Assembly: GCA_017530275.1 (NCBI GenBank) | Contig: JAFXMP010000195.1 | Coordinates: forward strand, 1 to 37,776 | From: Clostridia bacterium | GTDB taxonomy: Bacteria; Bacillota_A; Clostridia; Christensenellales; Aristaeellaceae | Length of the DNA: 37,776 nucleotides | Direction: 5' to 3' | The notes under the pieces: generated by a model | Seen by the model: only the letters and a program-made list of their open reading frames with translations | Databases searched by the model: none | What the model was told of the DNA's origin: nothing | Position numbers and translations under genes: made by a program | In this document: one piece after another, positions 30,908 to 37,776 of the stretch | How positions within the stretch are numbered: the first letter of the stretch is position 1 | Layout: the number at the start of each line of letters is the position of its first letter

Positions 30908-33900
30908 ATGGCCAATAACCGGCGAAGCCGCCGCCGCGGCGCAAATAAAAAGGATGTGCGGCTGCCGCTGCTGATCGTGCTGGCTCTGCTGCTGGCGCTG
31001 TTTGTGATCGTGATGCCCAAAACCCCCGTGGTAAAAGCGGTGAGCGTGAGCGCCACCGGCAATCTTTCCACCCACGCGGGGCTGGTCCTGTCCGAGGTGA
31101 TGACGGATAACGTTTCGGCCTATCCCGATGAATCGGGCAAATTCGGCGATTGGGTGGAGATTCGCAATACCCTGGATACGCCTATGAATTTGAAGGGCGT
31201 GGGCCTGTCCGACCGGTCGGACCGCATTATTTTCCTGTTTCCGGATGTGAACCTGGCGGCCGGCGGAAGCGTGACGGTGTTCTGCGACGGCACCAACCGT
31301 GACGATCCTTATACGATGTTCCACGCCAAATTCAAGTTGAGCTCCCTGGGCGAAACGGTGTATTTGTTCGATGAAGACGGCGTATCCATCGATAGTGTGA
31401 AAGTGCCCACCCTGAACAAGGATGAAAGCTACATCCGCAGTGAAGCGGGCGCATGGGAAAAGACCACGGACTATTCTCCCGGCTATCCCAACACCCTGGA
31501 GGGCCATGACGCTTATCTGGCCGCCTTTGTGGTGGAGCCGGGGGCGCTCAGGATCAATGAAGTGGTTCCCTCTCCCAAGTCCGGCCTGCGGGACGAGGAC
31601 GGCGATTTTTCCGATTGGGTGGAGCTGTATAACGCGGGCGATAAGGACATTAAACTGGGCAACTACGCCCTGTCCGACGATGAAACGAAGCCCGGCAAAT
31701 GGCCTTTCCCCAAGGACGCCGTGATTCCCGCGGGAGGCTACTACATCGTATTCTGTTCGGGCAAGGAGAAGGTGGAGGAAAGCACCCGCTATCCCCACAC
31801 CAATTTTTCCATCAACAACGAGCAGGAAACCATCGTGCTTTCCACCCTGATCGGCGAATTGGTGGATCAGGTGGTGGTCAACGGCGTGGAACGGGATATG
31901 AGCTACGGCCGGGATGACGATGGGAACTGGCGGGTGTTCACCCTGCCAACCCCCGGCGCGCCCAATAACCAGACGGGCGCCAACCGGGCGGATCAGTTCA
32001 TCCGCGCCCTGAACCCCACGGGGGTGTATATTTCAGAGGTCGTGTCCTCCGCAAACCTGATCAAGCCCTTTGATGATCAATCTCCCTGCGATTATGTGGA
32101 ATTGTATAATTCCTCCACCGTTTCCTGGGACCTGTCGGGGTGGGGCCTGAGCGACAATATCAACTGGCCCCGGAAATGGACGTTCCCCCAGGGAGCGTCC
32201 ATTTCCCCGGGAGAATACAAGGTGATCATGCTGGACGGCTACACCGGCGGCGGGCAGGACCCGAACCGGCTGCGGGCCTCCTTCTCGCTGGCCCACATGG
32301 GCGGCGAAATGATGACCCTGTCCGACGCGGGCGGCACGATCCTGGACAGGCTGTATCTGCCGGAGATCCCCACGGATATTTCCTACGGCAGGACTTTGGG
32401 GACGGGCGGCTTTTTTTATTATGACGCGCCAACCCCTGGAGCCGCCAACGGCTCGGGCTTTTCCGGGTTCAGCGCCCGGCCTGTTTTTGACCACCCAAGC
32501 GGCCTGTACTATGGCAGCCTGGAAGTCGCCCTGACCGCTGAGCCGGGAGCCACCATCCGCTATACCACCGACGGCTCCATTCCTACGGTGGACAACAGCA
32601 CCGTATACACCGGCCCCATTCCCATTACTGATACGATGGTGATCCGCGCCAGGACCTTCCAGCCGGGCCTGCAGCCCTCGGAAACGCAAACCGCCAGTTT
32701 CTTTATGGAGCTGTACCACACCCTGGACGTGATTTCTCTGGTGTGCGATCCGGAGGAGCTGTGGAACCCCACCACGGGCCTGCTTTCTGAGGAGCCGGAC
32801 CACTCCAGCCGCAACCGGAGAAACCCGGAGGCCACCGAGGTGCAGAAGCAGGACGAAAAAGGCAACCTGATCCTGCCCTTCCGCACGCCTGTTTACCGGA
32901 ATTATGGCAAGGACGACCGGCAGGGCTATGTGGAGTTTTTTGATCATACCACCGGAGAAGTTTATATTTCCCAGGGCGTCAAAATGGACCTGATGGGGGC
33001 CTATTCCCTGGATATGCCCCAGAAATCCTTTAAGGTCCGCGCCCAGGCCGCCTTGGGAGAAAAGTACTTCAATGTGAACCTGTTCGAGGGCCAGCGGGAT
33101 TTTGAATACTATAAATCCTTCACCCTGCGCAATTCGGGCAACGACTGCGTGTGGACCCGGGTAGCGGACGGCGTGGAAACGCTGCTGGTGGACAAATACC
33201 TGGATACCGACCTGATCACCCTGGCCTGGCGGCCCGTGATCGTATACCTGAACGGCCAATACTGGGGCCATTACAACCTGCGGGAGCGGAAGGACCGTTT
33301 TTCCATCGCCCAGCACGAGGGCCTGGATCTGGAAAAGGATAAAGACATTTACGAAAACATGACCATCATCAAGGGCAACAGTACGGTGGTGCAGGGCAGC
33401 AGCAAGGAATACCTGGCCATGCGGGACCACATCAAAACTCTGTCGCCCAATACCAGTGCCGAAGATTTACAGTATATCTACGATCATATCGACGTGGACA
33501 GCTACATCGACTGGTTCGCCATCAAAATGTTTTACGGCGATTCCGACCCCGGCAATATCATGTTCTATAAACTGCCCACGGAAGAGGCCAAATGGAAATG
33601 CCTGCTGTTCGATACGGACTACGGGCTGTATATGTCCGGCTTCAACAGCCCCTGGTCCTACATGAAGGAGCAGGGCATGGGCCAGCAGAAAATCAATAAC
33701 GTGATCTTCCTCAAAATGCTGGAGGCCAATGAGATCAGGGAAAAATTCTATGTCCGGATCGGCCAAATCTTCCAGACCCTGACCACGGAGGTCATGATCG
33801 CGGAACTGGAGGAATGCGTGGCGCAGATCGAGATCGAAATGCCCATGCATTTCCAGCGCTGGGCCGGATACGCAGATACACGCATCATCAATTCGGATTC

Positions 33901-34078
33901 GCCTTCATCGGCAAGCGGATTGCTTCGCTACTGGCGGCAGCGCGTGGACCGCTTAAGGAACGTTATGACCCTGCGGCCCTACAAATTCTGGGGTCTGTTC
34001 CAGGATGAATTCAAGCTTACCGACCAGCAGATGGCCAAATACTTCGGCCCCCGTCCCGCCGATCCGGAAGCCAAATAA
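30908..34078 (+). CDS. CotH-kinase protein with three lamin-tail domains and a chitobiase-like C-terminal domain, membrane anchored
   Basis: Cell-surface protein with an atypical kinase domain, 1056 residues. AAGGAGG precedes the ATG at 30908. A basic N-terminus and one span (19-36) anchor it. Three lamin-tail (LTD) domains follow at about 58-165 (LSEVMTDNVSAYPDESGKFG), 215-330 (INEVVPSPKSGLRDEDGDFS) and 373-500 (ISEVVSSANLIKPFDDQSPC). A CHB_HEX_C-type domain covers about 524-600 (ATIRYTTDGSIPTVDNSTVY). The CotH domain covers about 672-960 (KSFKVRAQAALGEKYFN; HYNLRERKDRF; a DTDYGLYM metal-site-like motif). CotH proteins phosphorylate secreted proteins in spore coats. Here the partners are DUF4956 and a VTC polymerase, a recurring trio; its substrate is unknown. 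Confidence 0.88.
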   Translation: MANNRRSRRRGANKKDVRLPLLIVLALLLALFVIVMPKTPVVKAVSVSATGNLSTHAGLVLSEVMTDNVSAYPDESGKFGDWVEIRNTLDTPMNLKGVGLSDRSDRIIFLFPDVNLAAGGSVTVFCDGTNRDDPYTMFHAKFKLSSLGETVYLFDEDGVSIDSVKVPTLNKDESYIRSEAGAWEKTTDYSPGYPNTLEGHDAYLAAFVVEPGALRINEVVPSPKSGLRDEDGDFSDWVELYNAGDKDIKLGNYALSDDETKPGKWPFPKDAVIPAGGYYIVFCSGKEKVEESTRYPHTNFSINNEQETIVLSTLIGELVDQVVVNGVERDMSYGRDDDGNWRVFTLPTPGAPNNQTGANRADQFIRALNPTGVYISEVVSSANLIKPFDDQSPCDYVELYNSSTVSWDLSGWGLSDNINWPRKWTFPQGASISPGEYKVIMLDGYTGGGQDPNRLRASFSLAHMGGEMMTLSDAGGTILDRLYLPEIPTDISYGRTLGTGGFFYYDAPTPGAANGSGFSGFSARPVFDHPSGLYYGSLEVALTAEPGATIRYTTDGSIPTVDNSTVYTGPIPITDTMVIRARTFQPGLQPSETQTASFFMELYHTLDVISLVCDPEELWNPTTGLLSEEPDHSSRNRRNPEATEVQKQDEKGNLILPFRTPVYRNYGKDDRQGYVEFFDHTTGEVYISQGVKMDLMGAYSLDMPQKSFKVRAQAALGEKYFNVNLFEGQRDFEYYKSFTLRNSGNDCVWTRVADGVETLLVDKYLDTDLITLAWRPVIVYLNGQYWGHYNLRERKDRFSIAQHEGLDLEKDKDIYENMTIIKGNSTVVQGSSKEYLAMRDHIKTLSPNTSAEDLQYIYDHIDVDSYIDWFAIKMFYGDSDPGNIMFYKLPTEEAKWKCLLFDTDYGLYMSGFNSPWSYMKEQGMGQQKINNVIFLKMLEANEIREKFYVRIGQIFQTLTTEVMIAELEECVAQIEIEMPMHFQRWAGYADTRIINSDSPSSASGLLRYWRQRVDRLRNVMTLRPYKFWGLFQDEFKLTDQQMAKYFGPRPADPEAK

Positions 34079-34083
34079 AAGAA

Positions 34084-34112
34084 TTGACGGAACAGGAAAA
34101 AAAGTGTACTAT
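34084..34112 (+). promoter_or_regulatory. Promoter of the DUF4956/VTC pair
   Basis: TTGACG (34084-34089) and TACTAT (34107-34112) are 17 bp apart, just after the CotH stop and 30 bp before the DUF4956 ATG. The pair can therefore be expressed apart from the CotH gene. Confidence 0.7.
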
Positions 34113-34141
34113 TAACGAGGAAAACATGGGAGGATAAAAAC

Positions 34142-34837
34142 ATGAACGGGAATTTGACCTTCAACGATGTGCTGCAGGGCTCTACCTTTTCTGAATGGTT
34201 TGCCGATCAGCTTTCCAATTTTACGCCCCTGAACGTGGTGATCGCCCTGATCGTTGCCCTGGCTGCGGGCATCGTGATCGCCCTGGTGTATAAAAAAACC
34301 TACCGCGGCGTGCTCTATTCCCCTTCCTTTACCCTGACGCTGATCCTCCTGTGCCTGGTCACCACGCCTGTTGTCATGGCCATCGGCAGCAATGTGGCGC
34401 TGAGCATGGGCATGGTGGGCGCCCTGTCTATCGTGCGCTTCCGCACCGCGGTCAAGGATCCGCTGGATACGGCTTATATGTTCTGGGCTATCACCATGGG
34501 CATTCTGGTGGGCAGCAACGCCTATGTGATCGCCGTGGTGGCGCTGCTGGGCATCGCCGTGATCCTTTTAGGCATTTCCTATCTGCGGCTGCGCAGCCCC
34601 AACGGATATTTACTGGTGCTGCATTACGATGAAGAAGCCCAGGTGGATATTGAAAACACCCTGAAGCGCAGCGTCCGCTTTTACCGTCTGCGCTCCAAGA
34701 CCGTCACTCGTTCCGGCGCGGAAATGACCGTGGAGGTCCGCCTGGACCACAAGATGAACATCGTGACGGATATGCTGGATATCAACGGCGTGTACGACGC
34801 CACCCTGGTAGCGTGCCAGACCGAAGCGGGGGCGTAA
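34142..34837 (+). CDS. DUF4956 membrane protein
   Basis: Integral membrane protein of unknown biochemical role, 231 residues. Three or four spans occupy about 30-150 (LNVVIALIVALAAGIVIALVY; LTLILLCLVTTPVVMAIGSN; ITMGILVGSNAYVIAVVALLG). The family signature MGMVGALSIVRFRTAVKDPL lies between spans. A soluble C-terminal domain of about 75 residues follows. GGGAGGA upstream sets the start. The VTC gene follows after 3 nt. DUF4956 and VTC proteins are commonly encoded together, suggesting a role in polyphosphate synthesis or export (inference). Confidence 0.9.
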   Translation: MNGNLTFNDVLQGSTFSEWFADQLSNFTPLNVVIALIVALAAGIVIALVYKKTYRGVLYSPSFTLTLILLCLVTTPVVMAIGSNVALSMGMVGALSIVRFRTAVKDPLDTAYMFWAITMGILVGSNAYVIAVVALLGIAVILLGISYLRLRSPNGYLLVLHYDEEAQVDIENTLKRSVRFYRLRSKTVTRSGAEMTVEVRLDHKMNIVTDMLDINGVYDATLVACQTEAGA

Positions 34838-34840
34838 AAT

Positions 34841-35542
34841 ATGGCGCTCCCACTCAGGCATGAACTGAAATTCCTGATTACCCGCACCCAACTGGAGGTG
34901 CTCAGGCAGACCGTGGGCCATGTGCTGAACTTGGACCCCAACGCGAAAAAAAACGGCGGCAGCTACCACATCCGCTCCCTGTACTTCGACACGGCTTTTG
35001 ACGACGCCTTATACGATAAAATCGCCGGGGTCAAGGACCGGGACAAGTACCGCATCCGCATCTATAACCTGTCGGACGCCGTGATTTTTATGGAATGCAA
35101 AACCAAGGTGGGCAGCCTGATTTCCAAGCGCAGCGCCAGGATATCCCGGGATCTGGCCGAGCAGCTGATGGCGGGAGACCCCACCGGCCTGGAAAACACC
35201 CAAAGCGGCCTGCTTCGGGACGTGTACCGGGAAATGCGCACCAGGCTTCTGCATCCCGTGGTGATCGTGGACTATGAACGGGAGGCCTACGTGCACATGG
35301 CCGAGGAAGTGCGCATCACCTTCGATAAGCGGGTGCGCACGGGGCTGAACAGCATCGACTTGTTCAACCCCAAGGTGCCCACCGTACCGGTGCTGGATCA
35401 CGATGAAACCATCCTGGAAGTGAAATTCAACCGCGTGCTGCCGCCCTATATCCGCGATCTGCTGTCCTTCGCCTGCCCCGAAGCGGTGCAGACCGCCGTT
35501 TCCAAGTATACCCTGTGCAGAAAGTACGAGGGGAAAGAATAA
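34841..35542 (+). CDS. VTC-domain polyphosphate polymerase-like protein
   Basis: Probable ATP-dependent polyphosphate polymerase with the triphosphate-tunnel fold, 233 residues, the typical size of stand-alone bacterial VTC proteins. Basic and acidic tunnel residues are visible in order: RHELKFLITRTQ, HIRSLYFDT, YRIRIYN, ECKTKVGSLISKRS, VIVDYEREAYV, RITFDKRVRTG, ILEVKFNRVLP and a C-terminal LCRKYE. This pattern matches the yeast Vtc4 catalytic domain family. It is directly downstream of DUF4956 with a 3-nt gap. Whether it makes polyphosphate here is untested. Confidence 0.88.
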   Translation: MALPLRHELKFLITRTQLEVLRQTVGHVLNLDPNAKKNGGSYHIRSLYFDTAFDDALYDKIAGVKDRDKYRIRIYNLSDAVIFMECKTKVGSLISKRSARISRDLAEQLMAGDPTGLENTQSGLLRDVYREMRTRLLHPVVIVDYEREAYVHMAEEVRITFDKRVRTGLNSIDLFNPKVPTVPVLDHDETILEVKFNRVLPPYIRDLLSFACPEAVQTAVSKYTLCRKYEGKE

Positions 35543-35546
35543 TCAA

Positions 35547-35665
35547 GGAGAGTTGAGAGTTTAGAGTTGAGATATAATGAGCGCGCTTGTTCTGATTGCT
35601 GGATTTACAGGACGAAAGCGGAAAACAAAAGAAATCTCAACTCCCAACTCTCCACGCTCAACTCT
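35547..35665 (+). repeat. Heptamer-arm inverted-repeat element, copy C
   Basis: The left arm is three AGAGTTG-type heptamers plus AGAT (35549-35573). The right arm is ATCT plus four reverse-complement heptamers (35634-35665). The 60-bp core (35574-35633) is unlike those of copies A and B. It starts 5 bp after the VTC stop codon. Confidence 0.85.
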
Positions 35666-35727
35666 ATCCTAAGTATCTTTTTGGATTTAGCAAATACATT
35701 TGAAAGTTTGTGAAAGGGGGATTTCTT

Positions 35728-36828
35728 ATGCCTCAGGCCGCCGGTCACTACAAATGTCCCGCTTGCGGCGCGTCGCTCTCCTTCGGCAGCCAAAGCCAGC
35801 AGCTGGAATGCGCCTCCTGCGGCAATACCTTCCCACTGGACACCATGGAGCAGCTGGAAAGCGCACAGGTGGAAAATACCACGGACGATCAGCTGCAATG
35901 GCAATATGCGGGTGGGGGCGGATACACCGAAGAGGAAGCCGCCCATCTTCGCTCCTACCGCTGCCAGGCCTGCGGCGCGGAAATCATCACCGATGAAACC
36001 ATCGCCGCCACCGAATGCGTTTACTGCGGTAATCCCTCCGTCATGCCCCAGGTGTTTTCCGGCGCGTACCGGCCTGACGGCGTGATCCCCTTTAAGAAGA
36101 GCAAGAAGGAAGCCCAGGAAGCCCTGCGGAACCACTGCAAGGGGAAGAAGCTGCTGCCCAAGGGCTTTATGAACGAGAACCGCATCGAAAAGGTCACCGG
36201 CGTGTACGTGCCCTTCTGGCTGTTTCAGGCCGACGCGGAGGCGGACTGCACCTACAAGTGCACCAAAGTTTCCCGCCACCGCCAGGGCAATTATGAAATC
36301 ATCAACACGGCTCACTTTCTGGTGCGACGGGGCGGTCATTTGGGCTTCAACCAGGTGCCGGTGGACGGGTCCAGCAAAATAGACGATACCCTGATGGAAT
36401 CCATCGAGCCCTACGACAGCGAAAAGGCCGACGCCTTCAACACGGGGTATTTGAGCGGTTATCAGGCCCAGCGCTACGATGTGGACGCCGACGCCTGCCA
36501 GCCCCGGGCCAACGAGCGCATCCGCGCCAGCGTATCCGCCGCCATGCTGGCCACTGTGATGGGCTATTCCTCCGTAGTGCCCATGAATACCCAGATTCAA
36601 TTACAGCACGGCAAGGTGCGCCAGGTGCTCATGCCGGTATGGATGCTGAACACCCGCTGGCAGGATAAAACTTATACCTTCGCCATGAACGCACAGACCG
36701 GGCAGTTCGTGGGCGATTTGCCGGTGGATAAAGGCGCTTTCTGGAAATGGCTGCTGGGCCTTGCCGTGGGCATCGGGGCCGCCGGTACGGCCATCGCCTA
36801 TTTCCTGTTCAATTCGGGGGTGATGTAA
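35728..36828 (+). CDS. Zinc-ribbon membrane protein of unknown function
   Basis: It has 366 residues with two N-terminal four-cysteine zinc ribbons (CPACGASLSF...ECASCGN and CQACGAEIIT...ECVYCGN), of the type annotated as TFIIB-like zinc-ribbon proteins. The middle domain (about 110-330) is uncharacterised (YVPFWLFQADAEADCTYKCT; VLMPVWMLNTRW). One membrane span lies near the C-terminus (LLGLAVGIGAAGTAIAYFLF), so most of the protein is cytoplasmic. AAGGGGG sets the ATG at 35728; an upstream in-frame GTG (35710) has no such site. It is followed after 1 nt by the TPM gene, so they form a pair. Confidence 0.83.
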   Translation: MPQAAGHYKCPACGASLSFGSQSQQLECASCGNTFPLDTMEQLESAQVENTTDDQLQWQYAGGGGYTEEEAAHLRSYRCQACGAEIITDETIAATECVYCGNPSVMPQVFSGAYRPDGVIPFKKSKKEAQEALRNHCKGKKLLPKGFMNENRIEKVTGVYVPFWLFQADAEADCTYKCTKVSRHRQGNYEIINTAHFLVRRGGHLGFNQVPVDGSSKIDDTLMESIEPYDSEKADAFNTGYLSGYQAQRYDVDADACQPRANERIRASVSAAMLATVMGYSSVVPMNTQIQLQHGKVRQVLMPVWMLNTRWQDKTYTFAMNAQTGQFVGDLPVDKGAFWKWLLGLAVGIGAAGTAIAYFLFNSGVM

Positions 36829-36829
36829 G

Positions 36830-37588
36830 ATGAAAAAATTCCTTGCGCTGCTCCTGCTGCTGCTTTTGATCGTGACGACCGCCCTGGCGGATGGGAACCG
36901 GGTGATCGACGACGCGGACGTGCTCACCGCCTCCGAGGAATCCACCCTGGAACAGGCGATTGCCCTGATCCGGGATCAATACCAGTTCGACGTGGTACTG
37001 CTCACTAAAACCAGCATCGACGGCAAAACGCCCCGCTATTACGCGGGGGATTACTACGATTATGGCGGCTACGGCTTTGGAGATTCCCATGACGGCATTA
37101 TCCTGCTGCTGGTCACCGGTGGAGGCGTTGGCAACCGGGACTATACCATTGTCAACACGGGCCGGGGCGAAAAGATCTTCGACGATGACGCCATGTACGA
37201 GATCGAGGACGCCATGCTGCCCTATCTTCGCGTCAGCAACTATGCCGGTGGGATGGCCCGGTTCGTCACCGGCGTGGAAAACCGCCTGGAATACATGACG
37301 CCCAAAAACCGTACCACGCGTGCGGCCATTATCATCTTTGGCGCCGGTCTGGCGATCGGCGTCATCGTGGCCCTGATCTTGAAGGGACAGATGAAAACCG
37401 TGCGGCGGAAGATCGGCGCGCAGTCCTATATCAAGGACGGCTCCTTCCAGCTGAACCGGGTACAGGATATTTACCTGTACACCACCACCACCCGCCGCAA
37501 GATCGAAACCCAGTCCTCCGGCGGCCACGGGGGCGGCTTCACCGGTTCCTCCGGTACCCATCATACCAGTCACAGCGGAAAATTCTGA
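36830..37588 (+). CDS. TPM-domain (YgcG-like) exported membrane protein
   Basis: It has 252 residues. A signal peptide (KKFLALLLLLLLIVTTALA) leads to a TPM domain at about 20-150 (VIDDADVLTASEESTLEQAI; FDVVLLTKTSID; HDGIILLLVTGG). A membrane span follows at about 165-185. A cytoplasmic tail ends in a Gly/Ser/His-rich segment (GGHGGGFTGSSGTHH), a common ending in this family. TPM proteins are linked to envelope maintenance and, in plants, photosystem repair; the bacterial function is unclear. GGGGGTGA overlapping the upstream stop is the ribosome binding site. Confidence 0.9.
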   Translation: MKKFLALLLLLLLIVTTALADGNRVIDDADVLTASEESTLEQAIALIRDQYQFDVVLLTKTSIDGKTPRYYAGDYYDYGGYGFGDSHDGIILLLVTGGGVGNRDYTIVNTGRGEKIFDDDAMYEIEDAMLPYLRVSNYAGGMARFVTGVENRLEYMTPKNRTTRAAIIIFGAGLAIGVIVALILKGQMKTVRRKIGAQSYIKDGSFQLNRVQDIYLYTTTTRRKIETQSSGGHGGGFTGSSGTHHTSHSGKF

Positions 37589-37601
37589 TGCCAGTATTTT
37601 T

Positions 37602-37648
37602 TCTGGGGGAAACCACTCTTTCATGCTGAAAGAGCGGTTTCCCCCAGA
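37602..37648. other. Long near-perfect hairpin without a T-tract
   Basis: Positions 37602-37622 pair with 37628-37648: 20 of 21 positions match (A37615/C37635 do not), around a 5-nt loop. No T-run follows on either strand, so it is not a standard terminator. It lies 14 bp after the TPM stop codon and may act as an RNA 3'-end stabiliser. Confidence 0.7.
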
Positions 37649-37687
37649 CCCCCTTCCGAGAAAGCCACTTTTTATACGCGTTCAAAC

Positions 37688-37718
37688 AAAAAAGCGCCCT
37701 TGTACGGACGCTTTTTTT
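37688..37718. terminator. Bidirectional terminator
   Basis: AAAAAAGCG (37688-37696) pairs with CGCTTTTTT (37709-37717), with further pairs inside. The A-run and T-run on either side allow use on both strands, ending the TPM transcript and any convergent gene from the right. Confidence 0.82.
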
Positions 37719-37721
37719 GCT

Positions 37722-37776
37722 TTACGCCAACCAGAAGGGCGCTAAAGGCAGTCCGTTTGCGCCGAACAGGCGCACG
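37722..37776 (-). CDS. Possible 3' end of a minus-strand gene (cut by the window edge)
   Basis: On the minus strand a frame stays open from the window edge to a TAA at 37724-37722, encoding ...RLFGANGLPLAPFWLA. The stop lies just ahead of a bidirectional terminator, which is where a convergent gene should end. Only 17 codons are visible and other frames are also open, so this is tentative. Confidence 0.3.
   Translation of the reverse strand, partial: VRLFGANGLPLAPFWLA

Overview
The window looks like chromosomal DNA of an anaerobic, gut-type Clostridia (Bacillota). Evidence is strong AGGAGG-type ribosome binding sites, near-consensus sigma-70/sigma-A promoters, fairly GC-rich coding DNA, two secreted or membrane-anchored family 3 glycosidases, carbohydrate ABC importers without their own ATPase, an AgrA/AgrC-style two-component pair, a TetM-like GTPase and a CotH/DUF4956/VTC cluster. 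Order-level placement (for example Christensenellales or Oscillospirales) is a guess. No 16S or other marker gene is present.

Layout. (1) 1-7495: the 3' part of a domain-permuted, membrane-anchored GH3 glycosidase; a VapBC toxin-antitoxin pair running directly into a LytTR response regulator and a GHKL sensor kinase; then a complete secreted GH3 enzyme. (2) 7496-9698: a stand-alone GltD-like flavin oxidoreductase, then a mostly non-coding stretch holding the apparent C-terminal tail of a tyrosine integrase, a 12-bp tandem repeat, a tRNA-Ser(GGA) on the minus strand, and a consensus promoter with a ~265-nt leader. (3) 9699-23196: a tightly packed eight-gene operon (solute-binding protein fused to carbohydrate-binding-like modules, two permeases, NHL-repeat/TPR membrane protein, Yip1-type membrane protein, large DUF5696-like exported protein, two more permeases). 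A second solute-binding protein follows under its own promoter. I regard this as the most interesting locus: two importers built around three membrane or exported proteins of unknown role. (4) 23229-26147: a secreted protein with an extreme Asp/Trp tail (plus strand), and convergent to it a minus-strand operon that starts at 27546 (CorC/HlyC-type membrane protein, unknown secreted protein, DUF3298 protein). (5) 27781-30800: a TetM-like ribosomal-protection GTPase and two small membrane proteins. (6) 30908-35542: CotH-kinase/lamin-tail protein, DUF4956 membrane protein and VTC-type polyphosphate polymerase. (7) 35728-37776: zinc-ribbon membrane protein and TPM-domain protein, terminators, and perhaps the end of a minus-strand gene.

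Across regions 1, 5 and 6/7 lie three copies of an unusual intergenic element (3314-3432, 29732-29838, 35547-35665). Its arms are inverted arrays of an AGAGTTG-type heptamer in varying number, always ending in AGAT towards a 45-60 bp core whose sequence differs in every copy. In all three the purine-rich arm is 5' with respect to the flanking genes.

Functionally, the GH3 enzymes, importers and DUF5696-like protein suggest capture and breakdown of oligosaccharides at the cell surface. The remainder is signalling, envelope and polyphosphate-related functions. Family names are from recognition of motifs only; no database search was possible.
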